From Epiperipatus broadwayi (taxonomy: Eukaryota > Onychophora > Udeonychophora > Euonychophora > Peripatidae): 64,000 nt of DNA. The notes below the pieces were generated by a model that saw only the letters and a list, made by a program, of their open reading frames with translations, searched no databases and had not been told where the DNA came from. The translations under genes were made by a program, and so were the position numbers. Location: the NCBI GenBank assembly GCA_028023455.1, contig JAQFVV010006711.1, forward strand, positions 310,001 to 374,000. Reading direction: 5' to 3'. Shown here in pieces: positions 22,935 through 34,500 of this stretch (position 1 is its first letter; the number at the start of each line of letters is the position of its first letter).

Positions 22935-23824
22935 TAGAAGATTTTTATATGGATGTACAAAAGGCTTTTGATCAGAGTAAACAACATTTTAAAATTGTTA
23001 TGGGAGACTTTAATGCTAGAATTGGTAGACAAATGAAAGATGAAATTGCTGTAGGTAATTTTGGTTATGGTAATAGAAATGAGAGAGGACATTGACTTGT
23101 GGAGTTTGCAGAAAAAGAAAAACTTTATATTATGAATTCATTTTTTGAGAAAAATGTTAAAAGGAAATGGACATGGAAGCATCCAAATGAAGGTACAGCA
23201 GAATTGGATTATATTTTGACTAACAGAAAATACATATTTCAAGATTGTAATGTTCTTAATAAATTTAACACAGGAAGTGATCATCGATTAGTAAGGTGTA
23301 AGTTACGTGTTAATGTAAAACTAGAGAGACAAAAATTATTAAGAAAAACAATATTTACAGTTGATAGTCCTAATCTTCAGAAACATTCTAATGAATTTAA
23401 ATTAGAACTTACAAATAGGTTTCAAGTGTTAGGAGATTTTGAACATGATTCAGATTTGAATGAAATTAATATGAAAATAACTGATACACTTTTAAAAACT
23501 GCAACAAACATAGCTGGTAGAAAAAAGCAGCAATTGACTAATAAAATTTCTACTGAGACTAGAGAATTTATGAAGAAAAGAAGGAATATGAAGATATACA
23601 AAAATGATGTATTAAAAAGAATTGAATATCTCGAATTTTGTAAAATGGTACGGAAAAGAGTTGAAAATGATATAAGAAAGTATAACTGTGAAATAGCAAG
23701 GAAAGCTGTAGAAGAAAATAAAAGTCTCAAAAATGTTAAACAACATTTTGGTATTGGTAGGAAATTTATATCTGCAATAAGAAAAAAGATGGAATTATTA
23801 CTAAAAAGAGAGATGACATCATGA
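22935..23824 (+). pseudogene. RTE endonuclease C-terminal half and linker
   Basis: After the upstream frameshift the protein continues in another frame through MGDFNARIG (conserved Asp and Asn, about 23000), then a TGA at 23093-23095 where an Arg codon CGA would fit (C to T change). From 23096 the frame is open: FAEKEKLYIMNSFF, ELDYILTNR and the terminal SDHRLV motif (about 23278) complete the endonuclease, followed by a basic linker of about 150 residues. One A is missing from the run at 23782-23787, so the frame ends in a TGA at 23822-23824, just inside the RT frame. Confidence 0.88.
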
Positions 23825-25401
23825 AATTGGTAGAAGATTTTTATCAAGAATTATATAGTAATAAAGAACAAGTACCTCCTATATCTATTACATCTTCCGA
23901 ATTGCCCAGAATTTTAAATGAAGAAGTGAGACATGCAATTAAGTGTATGAAGAAAGGAAAGGCTCCAGGAAATGATGGAATTGTAATTGATATATTAAAA
24001 GAAGCAGGTGAAGAAATAGAAACAATTTTAGCAAAGTTATATACCAAATGTCTAAATGATAAAGATGTACCGGAAGATTGGAAGAATGCAGTAATAATAT
24101 TAATATTTAAAAAAGGTGATAAAGAAGATATTAGAAATTACAGACCTATCAGCCTTTTATCAGTTTTATATAAAATTTTTACCAAGATGATTACAACTCG
24201 TCTACAGAGAACCTTGGATTTTCACCAACCAAGAGAACAAGCTGGATTTAAAAGTGGTTTTAGTACAGTAGATCATATTCAAGTATTGAGAGAAGTTATA
24301 GAAAGGACAAACGAATATGAGTTGTCATTATGTTTTGGATTTGTAGATTATGAAAAGGCATTCGATTCTATACACATTTCTTCAGTGATTAAAGCATTGG
24401 ATCATCAAGGTATAGATCCAGGATATTGTCATATTTTAAAGAATATTTATAAAAATGCAACAGCAACAATTAGATTACATAATGATATTGGAAAAATCAA
24501 CATTGAGAAAGGTGTAAGACAAGGTGACTCCATATCTCCAAAACTCTTTACAGCAGTGCTACAAGAAGTATTTTGTGGATTAAAATGGGAAACTAAAGGA
24601 GTGAAAGTAAATGGAGAGTATTTAAGTCATTTAGATTTTGCAGATGATGTAGTTGTTTTTGCAAATAATGCTTCAGAGCTGCAGGAAATGTTGCAGGAGT
24701 TAGCAGATGAAAGTAGAAAAGTAGGACTAAAGATAAATGTTAAAAAGACTAAAGTAATGTTTAATCGATTTGCTCAAAATATGAAAATAAAGATTGATTA
24801 TGAAGAATTAGAAGAAGTTAACAGTTACAAATACCTTGGTCAGATTATTAATACAGATGGAAACATAATGGAGGAAATTAAACATAGAATTAAACTTGGT
24901 TGGAGTGCTTTTGGTAGAAATAACTTGATACTAAAAGGAAATATGCCTATGTGTTTGAAAAGGATAGTTTTTAACAAATATGTTTTACCAGTTCTTACTT
25001 ATGGATCTGAGACTTGGACACTTAATAGAAGAGCAATACAGAGACTTCAGACCACTCAAAGGAGTATGGAGAGATGTATGTTAGGAGTAACAAGGAGAGA
25101 TCAAAAACGCAATGTATGGGTAAGACAACAAACAGGTGTTACTGACCTTATTGAAAAAATTAAAAGATTCAAATGGAGTTAGGCTGGACATATTGCTAGA
25201 AGAGATGATAATAGATGGACAATTGAAATTTTAAACTGGATTCCAAGAGATTGTAAAAGACCCAGAAAGAGACCACATGTGAGATGGATGGATGAAATAA
25301 GAAAATGTGCAGGGGTGTTGTGGAGAAGAGAAGCTAAAGATCGGAGAAGATGGATTAAACTTGGAGAGACCTTCATCCTGCAGTGGATTGATAATGGTTG
25401 A
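23821..25401 (+). pseudogene. RTE reverse transcriptase and C-terminus
   Basis: Open from 23821 to 25182 (453 codons). All RT landmarks are present: GKAPGNDGI (46-54), NYRPISLLSVLYKIF (106-120), motif A FVDYEKAFD (174-182), motif B GVRQGDSISP (231-240), motif C FADD (273-276), YLGQII and a thumb region. The catalytic Asp residues are intact. TAG at 25180-25182 replaces what is probably a Trp codon in KWSWAGH-like context. The same frame then runs 72 codons further to the TGA at 25399, including WTIEILNWIPRD and RRWIKLGE. The start codon given is not the biological start; the domain follows from the upstream endonuclease. Confidence 0.92.
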
Positions 25402-25421
25402 TGATGATGATGATGATAGTA

Positions 25422-28054
25422 TTTATTTCAGCTGTTGGAAACTAACTTAAACATCTTTTTCACCAACTTCAACGATTTTACTTCTAACTATCTTCAAATA
25501 ATTGCTTATATATTTGAAGTTGTTTATTATATTTCAGTTAGCAATATATCTGGATTTTTTTTTTTTTGTTATTTATAAAAAGGACTACTCTTCTGCAATC
25601 CAGTAAAAAAAAAAGAAGTTATAATGCATTTAAAAAAATGATTCTGAATATATCTTTATTTATGCAACAGTATGATGGGTATTTTTTTTTTTTTTAGGAA
25701 TTTAAAATGTAAATACTAATAGCCAAGAGAATCAAATAATTAGGTTTGAGGATATTTATTAATTTTCTGCCCTGAAACATGAGCACAGAAAAGTAAGCTT
25801 ATGTCTAATAAGCAGAAATCATAGCAGGAATCTTGGCATTTAATAACCCAGAAGATCACTTTTCAGTGTAATAAATGTTTTTCTAATTTGAAGTGGCAGT
25901 AAATCTTGATGTTTAATATTTATTTTGCATGAGTGATTTTTTTAAATAATTTATTCAATTATTTATTTCTTGAAGTACCAGGTTTGAAAAGTGAACTGTT
26001 TTGCTTATGCATATATTTTTCATTTTAAATTAATGATGTTAACTTGGGGGGGGGGGGATCTGATAATCAAGGAATATTTATAAGAATGGCTTATGGTGAT
26101 GTAAGCAATGACCGCTATGTGAGATATAGTCTGATCCTTACTTGAAAACTTTTGTAACATTGATTATTTTTCTAGTAATTTCTTTATGTTCAACACAACT
26201 ATCATTATCTTTGAAATATTAAAACCATTCTACTATATCAAGATAACATCATCGAAGGTAGGTATATCTCATAAATATCTTAATCTAAATATGCTTCCCT
26301 TATACATATCTTGAAACATAGTTTAAAATGAATTCATTTTTTCTGCTTTGCAGTTGGACAATTACAATATAAGATATATAATTAAATTTAATGTAAATGG
26401 TATTCCAAAATATTACATGTTAATTAGCACAGTTTAATTCTAATATTTCATATATAAATAAAGTATTTTTTTGGATTAAACCAAAGTAAATAAATGCATA
26501 TATCGCCTTAATAATGACATCTTTTTATCATCTGTTCTTTAAGGTTAAGAATCAAGTCTGGCATTTAGGCAATACAACTTCCAAGTATTTCTGTCTATTT
26601 AAGTTTCATTCTGCAAAGAAGTACTACTAGAATAAAAGTTGCAGATGGCCTATAAAAATCATTTCTTATATTCTAAGATCATATTTTTAATCTAGGTTAT
26701 CAATTTGGCAAGTATATAGATCTGAAACTAGATCAGAATTTTATATAATGATATGACACTCATATCTATTTATACATTTTTTTTAATCAGTATTGAAGTT
26801 ACATGTTAAAATTATATGTTAATTTTGATCTTGAAAAATAAATATAATAATATTTTTAAAAATAATATTATTTTAATTTCTCTGCTAATCTCTGCAAGTC
26901 ATATAATTTATTTAAAATTAATAAGAAAATATTATTGTTTATATCTACATATTTTTATGTGAATATGTAAGAATAATGTATATAGATAAAATTAAATAAT
27001 GTTTTGATTAAATATTTTAAAAGTGTAACTCATTTAATAATTTGGAACTTTCCTGGAATTATTTATTATCTGATGATTATTGGAGATTTTGATAAAAAAA
27101 TAATCTCAAGAGATACTTGATTTTTTTTTTCAGTTTCGAAAATATTATTATTAAACTTATACAACTATTGAACTCTATGTACTAAGCTATAATAGTTATT
27201 AAATCATATATTGATTACTTTAAAATAATTATAAACAGTAAGATTTAATTAGTTTTAAAATTACAATGGAAGAATAGCTATATAATTTATTCATCATCTG
27301 ACTGCTGACTCACAACTTTGAAATTCTGAAGACGTAACAATTCAATATGAATACTTCTAGTCAGTTTTCGTCAAGGAATAATTTATTATTAAATAATGAA
27401 TATCACAAATAATGCTTCTGCAAATATTTAAACAATTTTTACAGAAAAAAAATAAAAAATTAAAGTAATGAAAAACATGATTAAAAAGGGGCTTATTCCC
27501 CTCTATCTGAATTCTAACCCTTCTAGCATTTACTCTGTGGTTGATACGATGTAAGATCATATTTGACAGTGCGACCATAAACTCCACACAGACCTTTACT
27601 AGTCAAATTATAAAAATATGGCAAACAGATAGATTACTTGCCCCCATCTAATATGGTGACAGAAACATGGAATCTTGTATCTTTCCCTCAAGAATTCTAA
27701 AATTAGCAATGACTATCTATAACATATTCCTTGATTGATAATACCCCCCCCCCCCGTTCAGATGATAAAAATATCTATTAAAAATATTGGAACATTACCA
27801 AAAAGATTCGACAATGGAACTGTACAACTTCTTTTTTCTCCTGTGCTTAGTCAAAAAACTTTCACCTAATTATTATCCTAAATAATGTAAACCTTAGATA
27901 TAATAGTTTTTTTACTTTAAAAAAAAAAAAATCAACGCTTTTTTTTCACAATCCCAGATATTAAATATAAAATTCCCATAAATAATTTATTTCTTTGGTA
28001 AATAATATACGATTTGGTTTAAGTATACAAAAATTACTGAAAGTCAATCACGTT
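25422..28054. other. AT-rich noncoding DNA
   Basis: No gene seen. Runs of 12 G (26046-26057) and 12 C (27744-27755) stand out. The minus-strand frame at 27357-27587 has no recognisable motif. Confidence 0.55.
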
Positions 28055-28517
28055 TTAATGAGACAGATGTGCTTGTTTTTTGCTGCATAAATTAAATCTT
28101 GGTGAAATATTTGATATTGCTGGATGTAAAGCATTTTCAACGTTTTTCAGCATTGAACGATATTTGGATTTAATATACATTAAAGTTGAAAAAGTTATTT
28201 CACATAAGTATGTGATGCTGAATGGCAGAAGAACATTTAATGCGATTTCAGAAATTGTGGGATATTTAGTCCTAGCTCCGATCCAGAATTCAGTCAAGGA
28301 TTTTTGTGGAAAGTTTTAAGTTTAAGTCACTCCATAGCTCATTAAATTCCTCTTGCGTTTATATGGCAGGTGATTAATCTCATTAATGTCAATCGAAAAT
28401 GGTCTTTGAATCCAAGATAACTTTTTGAAATCTAAATTCGATATAAAGTATTTGCAAAACTGTGTTTCTAGGGTTTTTAAGTGATCTATAATAATTTTTG
28501 CAATTAAAATTTTATAG
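28055..28517 (-). pseudogene. hAT transposase, C-terminal dimerisation part
   Basis: Continues the transposase on the other side of the inserted array. One frame contains DYKILIAKIIIDHLKTLETQ and SWIQRPFSIDINEI. After a frame change comes FWIGARTKYPTISEIALNVL, then LPFSITYLCEITFSTLMYIK and KSKYRSML, which is the hAT C-terminal dimerisation region (the TYLCE..FS..IK signature). It ends at a stop near 28055, within a plausible distance of the element end. Confidence 0.88.
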
Positions 28518-28613
28518 TCAAAACTCTCCATGCAGTAGTGCCACTCAGTGCCAACAGAGTAATCAATGGATGTCAGAAAGTTTGTGCATAAAATCACTAT
28601 CTAGTGCCTATTC

Positions 28614-28672
28614 ATCCAATATTCCCAAACTAGTTTCTGACTTGTGGCCTTCATCAGTGAGGAGCTGTGGAT
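28614..28672 (-). ncRNA. Hammerhead, family 1, GTT triplet
   Basis: CTGATGA, a stem II of GGC paired with a mutated GTC, GAAA, and ACTAGT are all present on the minus strand. The cleavage triplet is GTT rather than GTC, and stem I has a few substitutions. Activity probably reduced. Confidence 0.65.
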
Positions 28673-29062
28673 CTGAGAGCACTGCACTTAGATCTTAGGA
28701 TCTAATGCAATCCTCCAGCAACCACCTTTTATCTCAACTACAAAACTATGAGAATAAATTTGAAAACAATAATATTTTCAATCTAAGCTCAATAGCTTAT
28801 ATAGTCATATGGGTCTGAACCCAGTTCAGTACCCATACATTTTGGTGTCTTTGGCTCTTTAACAACCATAGCCACCACTATCCTATTAGGCAGGATTGGT
28901 GTTAAACCACTAAACATCACATGATCACTATTTTTTATGCTAGCACATTACTGTTATTAAAACAGGCAAAACTCTCCACGCAGTAGTACTACTCAGTGCC
29001 CACCAGAGTAATCAATGGATGCCAGAAGGCTTGTGCATAAAATCTCTATCTAGTGCCTACTC

Positions 29063-29121
29063 ATCCAATATCCCCAGACTAGTTTCTGGCTTGTGGCCTT
29101 CATCAGTGAGGAGCTTTGGAT
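29063..29121 (-). ncRNA. Type I hammerhead ribozyme, family 1
   Basis: Complete core on the minus strand: CTGATGA, stem II GGC/GCC, GAAA, ACTAGT, GTC triplet, and two-part stem I (CTCCTCA with TGGGGA, ATCCAA with TTGGAT). Same structure as 14227-14285. Confidence 0.75.
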
Positions 29122-29466
29122 CTGAGAGCACTGCCCCTAGATTTTAGGATCTAATGCAACCCTCCAGCAGCCACCTTTTATCTCTACTTAACTACAAAAC
29201 TATGAGAATAAAATTGAAAATACAATAATATTTTCAGTCTAAGCTCTATAGCTTATATAATCATATGGGTCTGAACCAAACTAGTCTGGGGATAATGGAT
29301 GAGTAGGCACTAGATAGGGATTTTATGCACAAGCCTTCTAGCATCCATTGATTACTCTGGTTGGCACAGAGTGGCACTACTGTATGGAGAGTTTTGCCTG
29401 TTTTAATAACAGTAATGTGCTAGCATAAGAAATAGTGATCATGTGATGTTTAGTGGTTTAAAAGTT

Positions 29467-30793
29467 TACAATTATAAAATTGTCAATAGTCGAAAACATT
29501 TCCAGTGAATCATTTTCCACCCTATTCTTTCAAATGTTGATATTTTTAATAAAACCTTCAATTTTATCATTCGAAGTAAAAATTTTGCTATTTTTTTCTT
29601 GAAGAGACAAGTTAAGATCATTTAACTTCTCAAAAATATCAGACAAATAGCACAGTTTTGAGAGCCATAAGTCATTTTGAAAAAAAGCAGCAAGATCAGA
29701 TTTTTGTTCAGGTAAAAATACAATAATTTCTTCTTTTAATAACATCTTAAACTTCATCCTGTTGACATGCATCTTATTTCTGCATGTAATAATAAATTTT
29801 TGTATTCAGAGTCATGTCTTTGCAAAGATTTGAAAATAAACGGCTGTTAAGGGCATGGCTTTTAATAAAGTTTATAATTTTGACAGCATCCTGAAGCACA
29901 TCGTTCAATTCTGTTGCTATTTTTTTTGCTGCAAGAGCTTTTCAATGAATCATGAAGTGTGTAAAAGTTACATGATTATTATCAGAAGCTTTAACAAATT
30001 GATTTAAAACCAACATTTTTACCAGACATTGCTTTTGCACCATCTGTGCATACTCCAAAGCAATTTTTCCATTCTAAACTTTCAGTTTTAAAAAATTTGT
30101 CTACTTTATTATATTCGTCTTCCCCTCTTGTATATTCTTCCAAAGAATCACAAAATAACAATTCTTTCTCAATATTTTCTTTATAAATATATCTGACTTA
30201 CACTAATAATTGAACTATTTTTGAAATATCAGTTGTTTCGTTCAACGAATTGATCATTGCTAATTTCAGAAATTCTATTAGTGACAGTGTCATTTGACAA
30301 AGGAATTTTCCAAATTTCATCACCATATTTACTTCCATGAAGTATTTCTACCATTTTAATAGTAGCAGGTAATATAAGATCTCCAATGGCATATATGGCT
30401 TTTTATTTTTAGGAATCAGATATGAAACTTTCTATGATTGTGAGTAAATATTTTTCATTAACAGTTATAAATTTTCAAAATATTGTCTTTCTTTATTTGA
30501 AGTTTTTAACAGTTATTCAAAATATTCTTTTGGTTTATTGACATATGAAGGATGCTTGGATTTAAAATGCCTCTTTAATTTTGATGGTTTCATACTCTCC
30601 ATAGAATAAACATTATTTCAAATTAAACAAAGAGGTTGTTCATTACCATCACAGTTATTGAAAGTAAAGCCAAATTGGAGAAATGTCTCATCTTAGATAC
30701 TTCTTTCTGATTACAAGATATTGCTTGAAGAGACTTTCTAGCATTGCCATCTGCATCATTACCTTTGGTACTCAAGTTCATCCATTTATCCAT
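29467..30793 (-). pseudogene. hAT transposase, BED finger and catalytic part
   Basis: Begins MDKWMNLSTKGND. A BED zinc finger follows with CDGNEQPLCLI, then SMKPSKLKRHFKSKH. The second Cys of its CxxC pair is now TGA (30618-30620 on the plus strand). Further on, VCTDGAKAM (about 30056-30034) holds a DDE-type Asp, and VKIINFIKSHALNSRLF, KMLLKEEIIVFLPEQK and WLSKLCYLSDIFEKLNDLNL are characteristic of ZBED5/SCAND3-like hAT transposases. Many stops and frameshifts occur. The element once cut and pasted itself through a dimeric transposase (family knowledge); this copy cannot. Confidence 0.87.
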
Positions 30794-31563
30794 GGGTAAA
30801 AAATATTTTTATTGTAAAATATAAATAAAATAGCAGTACTTATTAGTTAGCAGAGACATCAAGTGGCAGCCATGTTTTTTTGTTTAATTATAGGAAGCAT
30901 ATTTACTCTTGTATGTTTTATTTTTTAATATCCCTGTATCAATTATAAATTACCTGTTAAGTTTAAAAAATAGGAATATGTTTTTACTTGTTAATAAATA
31001 AATGACAATAAGTTTCAAATAAAAAATAAATTTTAATAATAACTAATAGGATAATAAATTTTGAATAAAAAAATGAGAAAAAAAAGTATACAACCATTTT
31101 TTTTTTTATTATAAAAAATAACATCTTTCATAATATTTATTCAGATTAATAGAGTAAAACAGTAAAATACAATATTGTATTGTTCTTGCGATGTAGACAT
31201 CTTGTTGAAATGAACCAAAACAAATAACTTGACTGGAAATGCATTATATAAGCACAATGGCGCCAACTTTATTATTGCCACTGCAGCATATATTTTGATT
31301 CTGAAATAACTTATATGCTGAAATTGCAACACTACACCACTATTATGATGCATTTAGTGTTATTTTTCAATATGTAAATATAATTTACAGCTCAACTTGG
31401 CTTGGCCATCATTACAATTTTATAATTGTGCCATACAGATAACATAATATATTAAATTAAAGATAATGAAGGGATTGTGACTAATATTTCTTTAAATTCA
31501 TGTATCTGAATTAAATTTTCATGACCCCATTCGCAGTTGCGACTCACAGTTTAAGAAACACTG

Positions 31564-34500
31564 ATGTAAAGGTAAAAAACTGAATTTATTTTGTATAGAT
31601 ATATAAGGCATTATATATTAAGATTGTATGCTATTATAAAAGAACACCAGAGAAACAAATTGTGTACAGAAATTTTGGGTTAATAGATATTTCTGCAGTG
31701 AACTTTATGATGACTATGCACATACACATTTTAGTGAATAAAAAAGAAAAGAAGAAAAAAGAAAAGATAATATATATATAGTGTAGCAGTTTAAGCCCTA
31801 TTTCGTGTAAAATAAAACTAATCTCACATTACAAACTTCATTTACACACTAAAATAGGTTATAAAGAGAAGGAAAGAAATAATATAAGCAAAAATACTGA
31901 GATCAGAATTTTTTTTTATAAAAGTTGCGTACGTACACCATTTATTTCTTTTGGTACTGTACTATTAGATTGTGTCAGCCACTTTACAATGCTATTTATA
32001 TGCAAAAGCACATAAATATGCTGTTTACATGGCTGCCCCACCTTCTAGGCATATATATATATAAATCTATGCATAAAAGCACAGAAGCAGGCTGTTTAAT
32101 AGGTGGCAGCCAGTCGGCTCCGATGATGGCATTATTTCTATGCTATAAAGCACAGAAAAGATCCTATTTCATTGGTGGCCAGCCTGCTTTAGTGTTACGC
32201 ACTTTATCCCAATGCTTACAATTCAATGTTTGCTACAGTATCATGTGAGAGTGCCTGGACTTCACCCTACCACAACTCTTCAAATATGCATGTCAAAGGA
32301 ATTAGCCTACAAGTCATCTGATTTACTGTTACCTCCTAACAATTTTCAACCCGTCACAATTTTTCCCTACTGAATATGGAACCTTCAAAAAATTCAGAAA
32401 GGATACATCCAAGCAAGATTTTGACCAGATCATGCGAAAGGTCATGTTTACGCGAGAACACGTCTGTGACAAATAAAATGGCTGACAGGTCAAAATTGAG
32501 CAAACTGCCATCCACAGAAGCCAGAGTGCTTGGGGATTGAATTAATTCTACTGTAATAGAATCTTCGTAATAAGGTAGATCAATTGATAACATTTTAATT
32601 CTTGCGAATGTGAAAAGGCATACCATCTGTCCTACATTGCAGGAATAAGGTCAAATTTTGGAGCACAAGCTTTTTAAAGTTTTTGGAAATGTAAAATTGT
32701 TTTTGACTAAATTACAGGAATTGATGAAGGAAATTAATGAATTACATTAAACCTTTGGGGGAAAAAAATATGACTGTGAAAATTCTCATAGTTCTATTCA
32801 GAGACCAAAAGAAATTGTCCAAAGAATACATTTATTAATCTTTAAAATAAAAAAACCGATCGAGTTGGAAATTTGTAATCATTCATAATAGGTGTGCCAT
32901 TAATATCCCTACACATATTCTTTCAAAGATAGCTATTGTAATAAATCAATCAATAAATTAATAAATAATTTTTTTTTCCTTTTCAAAAATGACTGGAAAA
33001 AGTAAATGACAATTCAGTAATTAAAGCATTATCAGCATCCCCCCCCCCCCAATCATGATGTAGTTAGTTATGTCTCAAAGCAATGCTAGTAGACTTTGTA
33101 AAGTTTGCAGGGGGGGGGTGGCCAGCCAGCACTGACGCACATGGGGAATTCTTCTGTAATAGAATATTTGCCATAATGTATGTTTACGTAAAATTGTTTC
33201 AATAAATGTTAAAATGTTATTAAGGAAATAAATGAATTTATGTTAACCCATACGATTATTATTCTTTCACAAAGAATGGGGTGAGCCCGGTAACATTATA
33301 TTGATGTGTTTTTGCATAGTAACATCACCATCAAGTAGCTGATATGATCTATTAGAACAGTAACTTTCTTTTATTCTTCCTTCTTATCAACAATATATAT
33401 ATTTTTTTAATTAAAATTAATTTGTAACCATAGATAGGAGTATTTGGATTTGTTGCATGTAATCTTGAATAGATTGATAAAAAAAAAAAAGATCTAATTA
33501 CCAGTTTTTTTAAGTTTGGATTTTAGAAAGATAACATTTTCTGTTTTAAGGAAGGTATAACATTGTCATAGTCAATAACTTTTGAATGACCTCAACCAGT
33601 GAAAATTTTGTTTAACAGTATTCCAGAAAGTTAAGCTGATTAAAACAAAATTTTCAGTTATTTAAGAAGTAGGTAATTTGTGAATTATTAATACAGTTAA
33701 TATCTAAACATACAATAGTTGAAAATCTCACTATGCTGGGGTGAAAAATTTTATTAGTACACTGGTTGACTAAATCTGGAACAATGTAACTTTTTGCAGA
33801 TGTCAATTTTTAAAAGTGTGTCATTCCTGCATGCAACAACCATTGATGAACTAGAAGAGGCAATACTTGTTATCTTTACGTGATTTTTGTCTGCCTATCC
33901 ACAATGAATGCATAATCTGGTCCTACAATTATTCTGCTTGGGGAAGAAATCAAGAAAAGTAAAACAAATAAAGCCTTGAACCTTCCCGATAGTGATTATT
34001 TTATAAACCAGTGTTGCTTTTCACAAGGGTTAAAATCAGAATTCTGATGATGTGGTAAAATCAATTTTTATTTAGAATTTTTAAAAAGCCTTTACAAAAA
34101 AAATAATAATTATAGCAAAGTTAAAATTAATATTAATTTTGTCTGAATAATTTTAACATTTTTCCTCCATAAATATGTATTTAATTTTTTTTTTGTTAAC
34201 ATATTTTTTCTGAATGCTAGAGCAAATAGAATTTATAATTAATTTCTTATTCAATTATTAGGGTTTAATATTTATTATAACTTGTATATGTCTGTTTATC
34301 GATTGATTTTTATTTCACCAATATTTATTTATATTATTAAAGTTGAATAATATTAATTATATATTGGATATAAGTATATTAGAGCTTATAAGTTGAATTC
34401 AGTCTAATTAAATGAATTTTCTCTGATATGAATACATACATTGCCTAAATACATATATAAATATTTTTTCTTTATGCATTAGTTTCATTCTTAAGTATTG

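Larger units (their letters stand above)
22128..25421 (+). mobile_element. Nearly complete RTE-clade LINE
   Basis: A non-LTR retrotransposon: leader (about 22128-22445), then one open frame encoding an apurinic endonuclease followed by reverse transcriptase, with a very short 3' end made of TGA repeats in which the stop codon (25399-25401) is the first repeat unit. The APE-RT order, lack of an RNase H domain and microsatellite tail fit the RTE clade. Four lesions are visible: a 1-nt loss near 22921, TGA at 23093-23095, a 1-nt loss in the A run at 23782-23787, and TAG at 25180-25182. It is the best-preserved of the RTE copies here and serves as the reference for the others. Confidence 0.92.
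28518..29466 (-). mobile_element. Hammerhead family 1 array inside the hAT
   Basis: Two minus-oriented units lie head to tail (about 28518-28914 and 28915-29276), followed by a plus-oriented 3' partial unit (29277-29466). The sequence is the same family as 14122-15163. Corresponding CTAGT positions (28630 and 29079) are 449 bp apart. It interrupts the transposase codons between IDNFIIV and DYKILIAK, so it inserted after the hAT arrived. The flanks share only weak similarity and no clean target duplication could be fixed. Noncoding. Confidence 0.82.
28055..31563 (-). mobile_element. hAT (ZBED-type) DNA transposon, dead and split
   Basis: The right end at 31529-31563, read on the minus strand, starts CAGTGTTTCTTAAACTGTG and matches the terminal inverted repeat style of Charlie/ZBED-type hAT elements. 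The 8 bases outside (ATGTAAAG) would be the target duplication. A leader of about 770 bp precedes the transposase, which runs on the minus strand from 30793 to 28055. An unrelated 950-bp hammerhead array (28518-29466) interrupts it. No matching left terminal repeat was found below 28055, so that end is lost or too diverged. Confidence 0.85.

Noticed and set aside
23422-23847. 141-codon minus-strand frame
   Set aside because: Antisense shadow of the RTE linker region; hydrophobic low-complexity peptide caused by the A-rich sense strand.
28055-31563. Domesticated ZBED host gene
   Set aside because: Stops, frameshifts, a broken BED finger and a 950-bp insertion show a dead transposon copy.
32329-32626. 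Minus-strand frames that look protein-like
   Set aside because: No family motif, no splice-site support and overlap with a diverged repeat; not enough to call a gene or exon.
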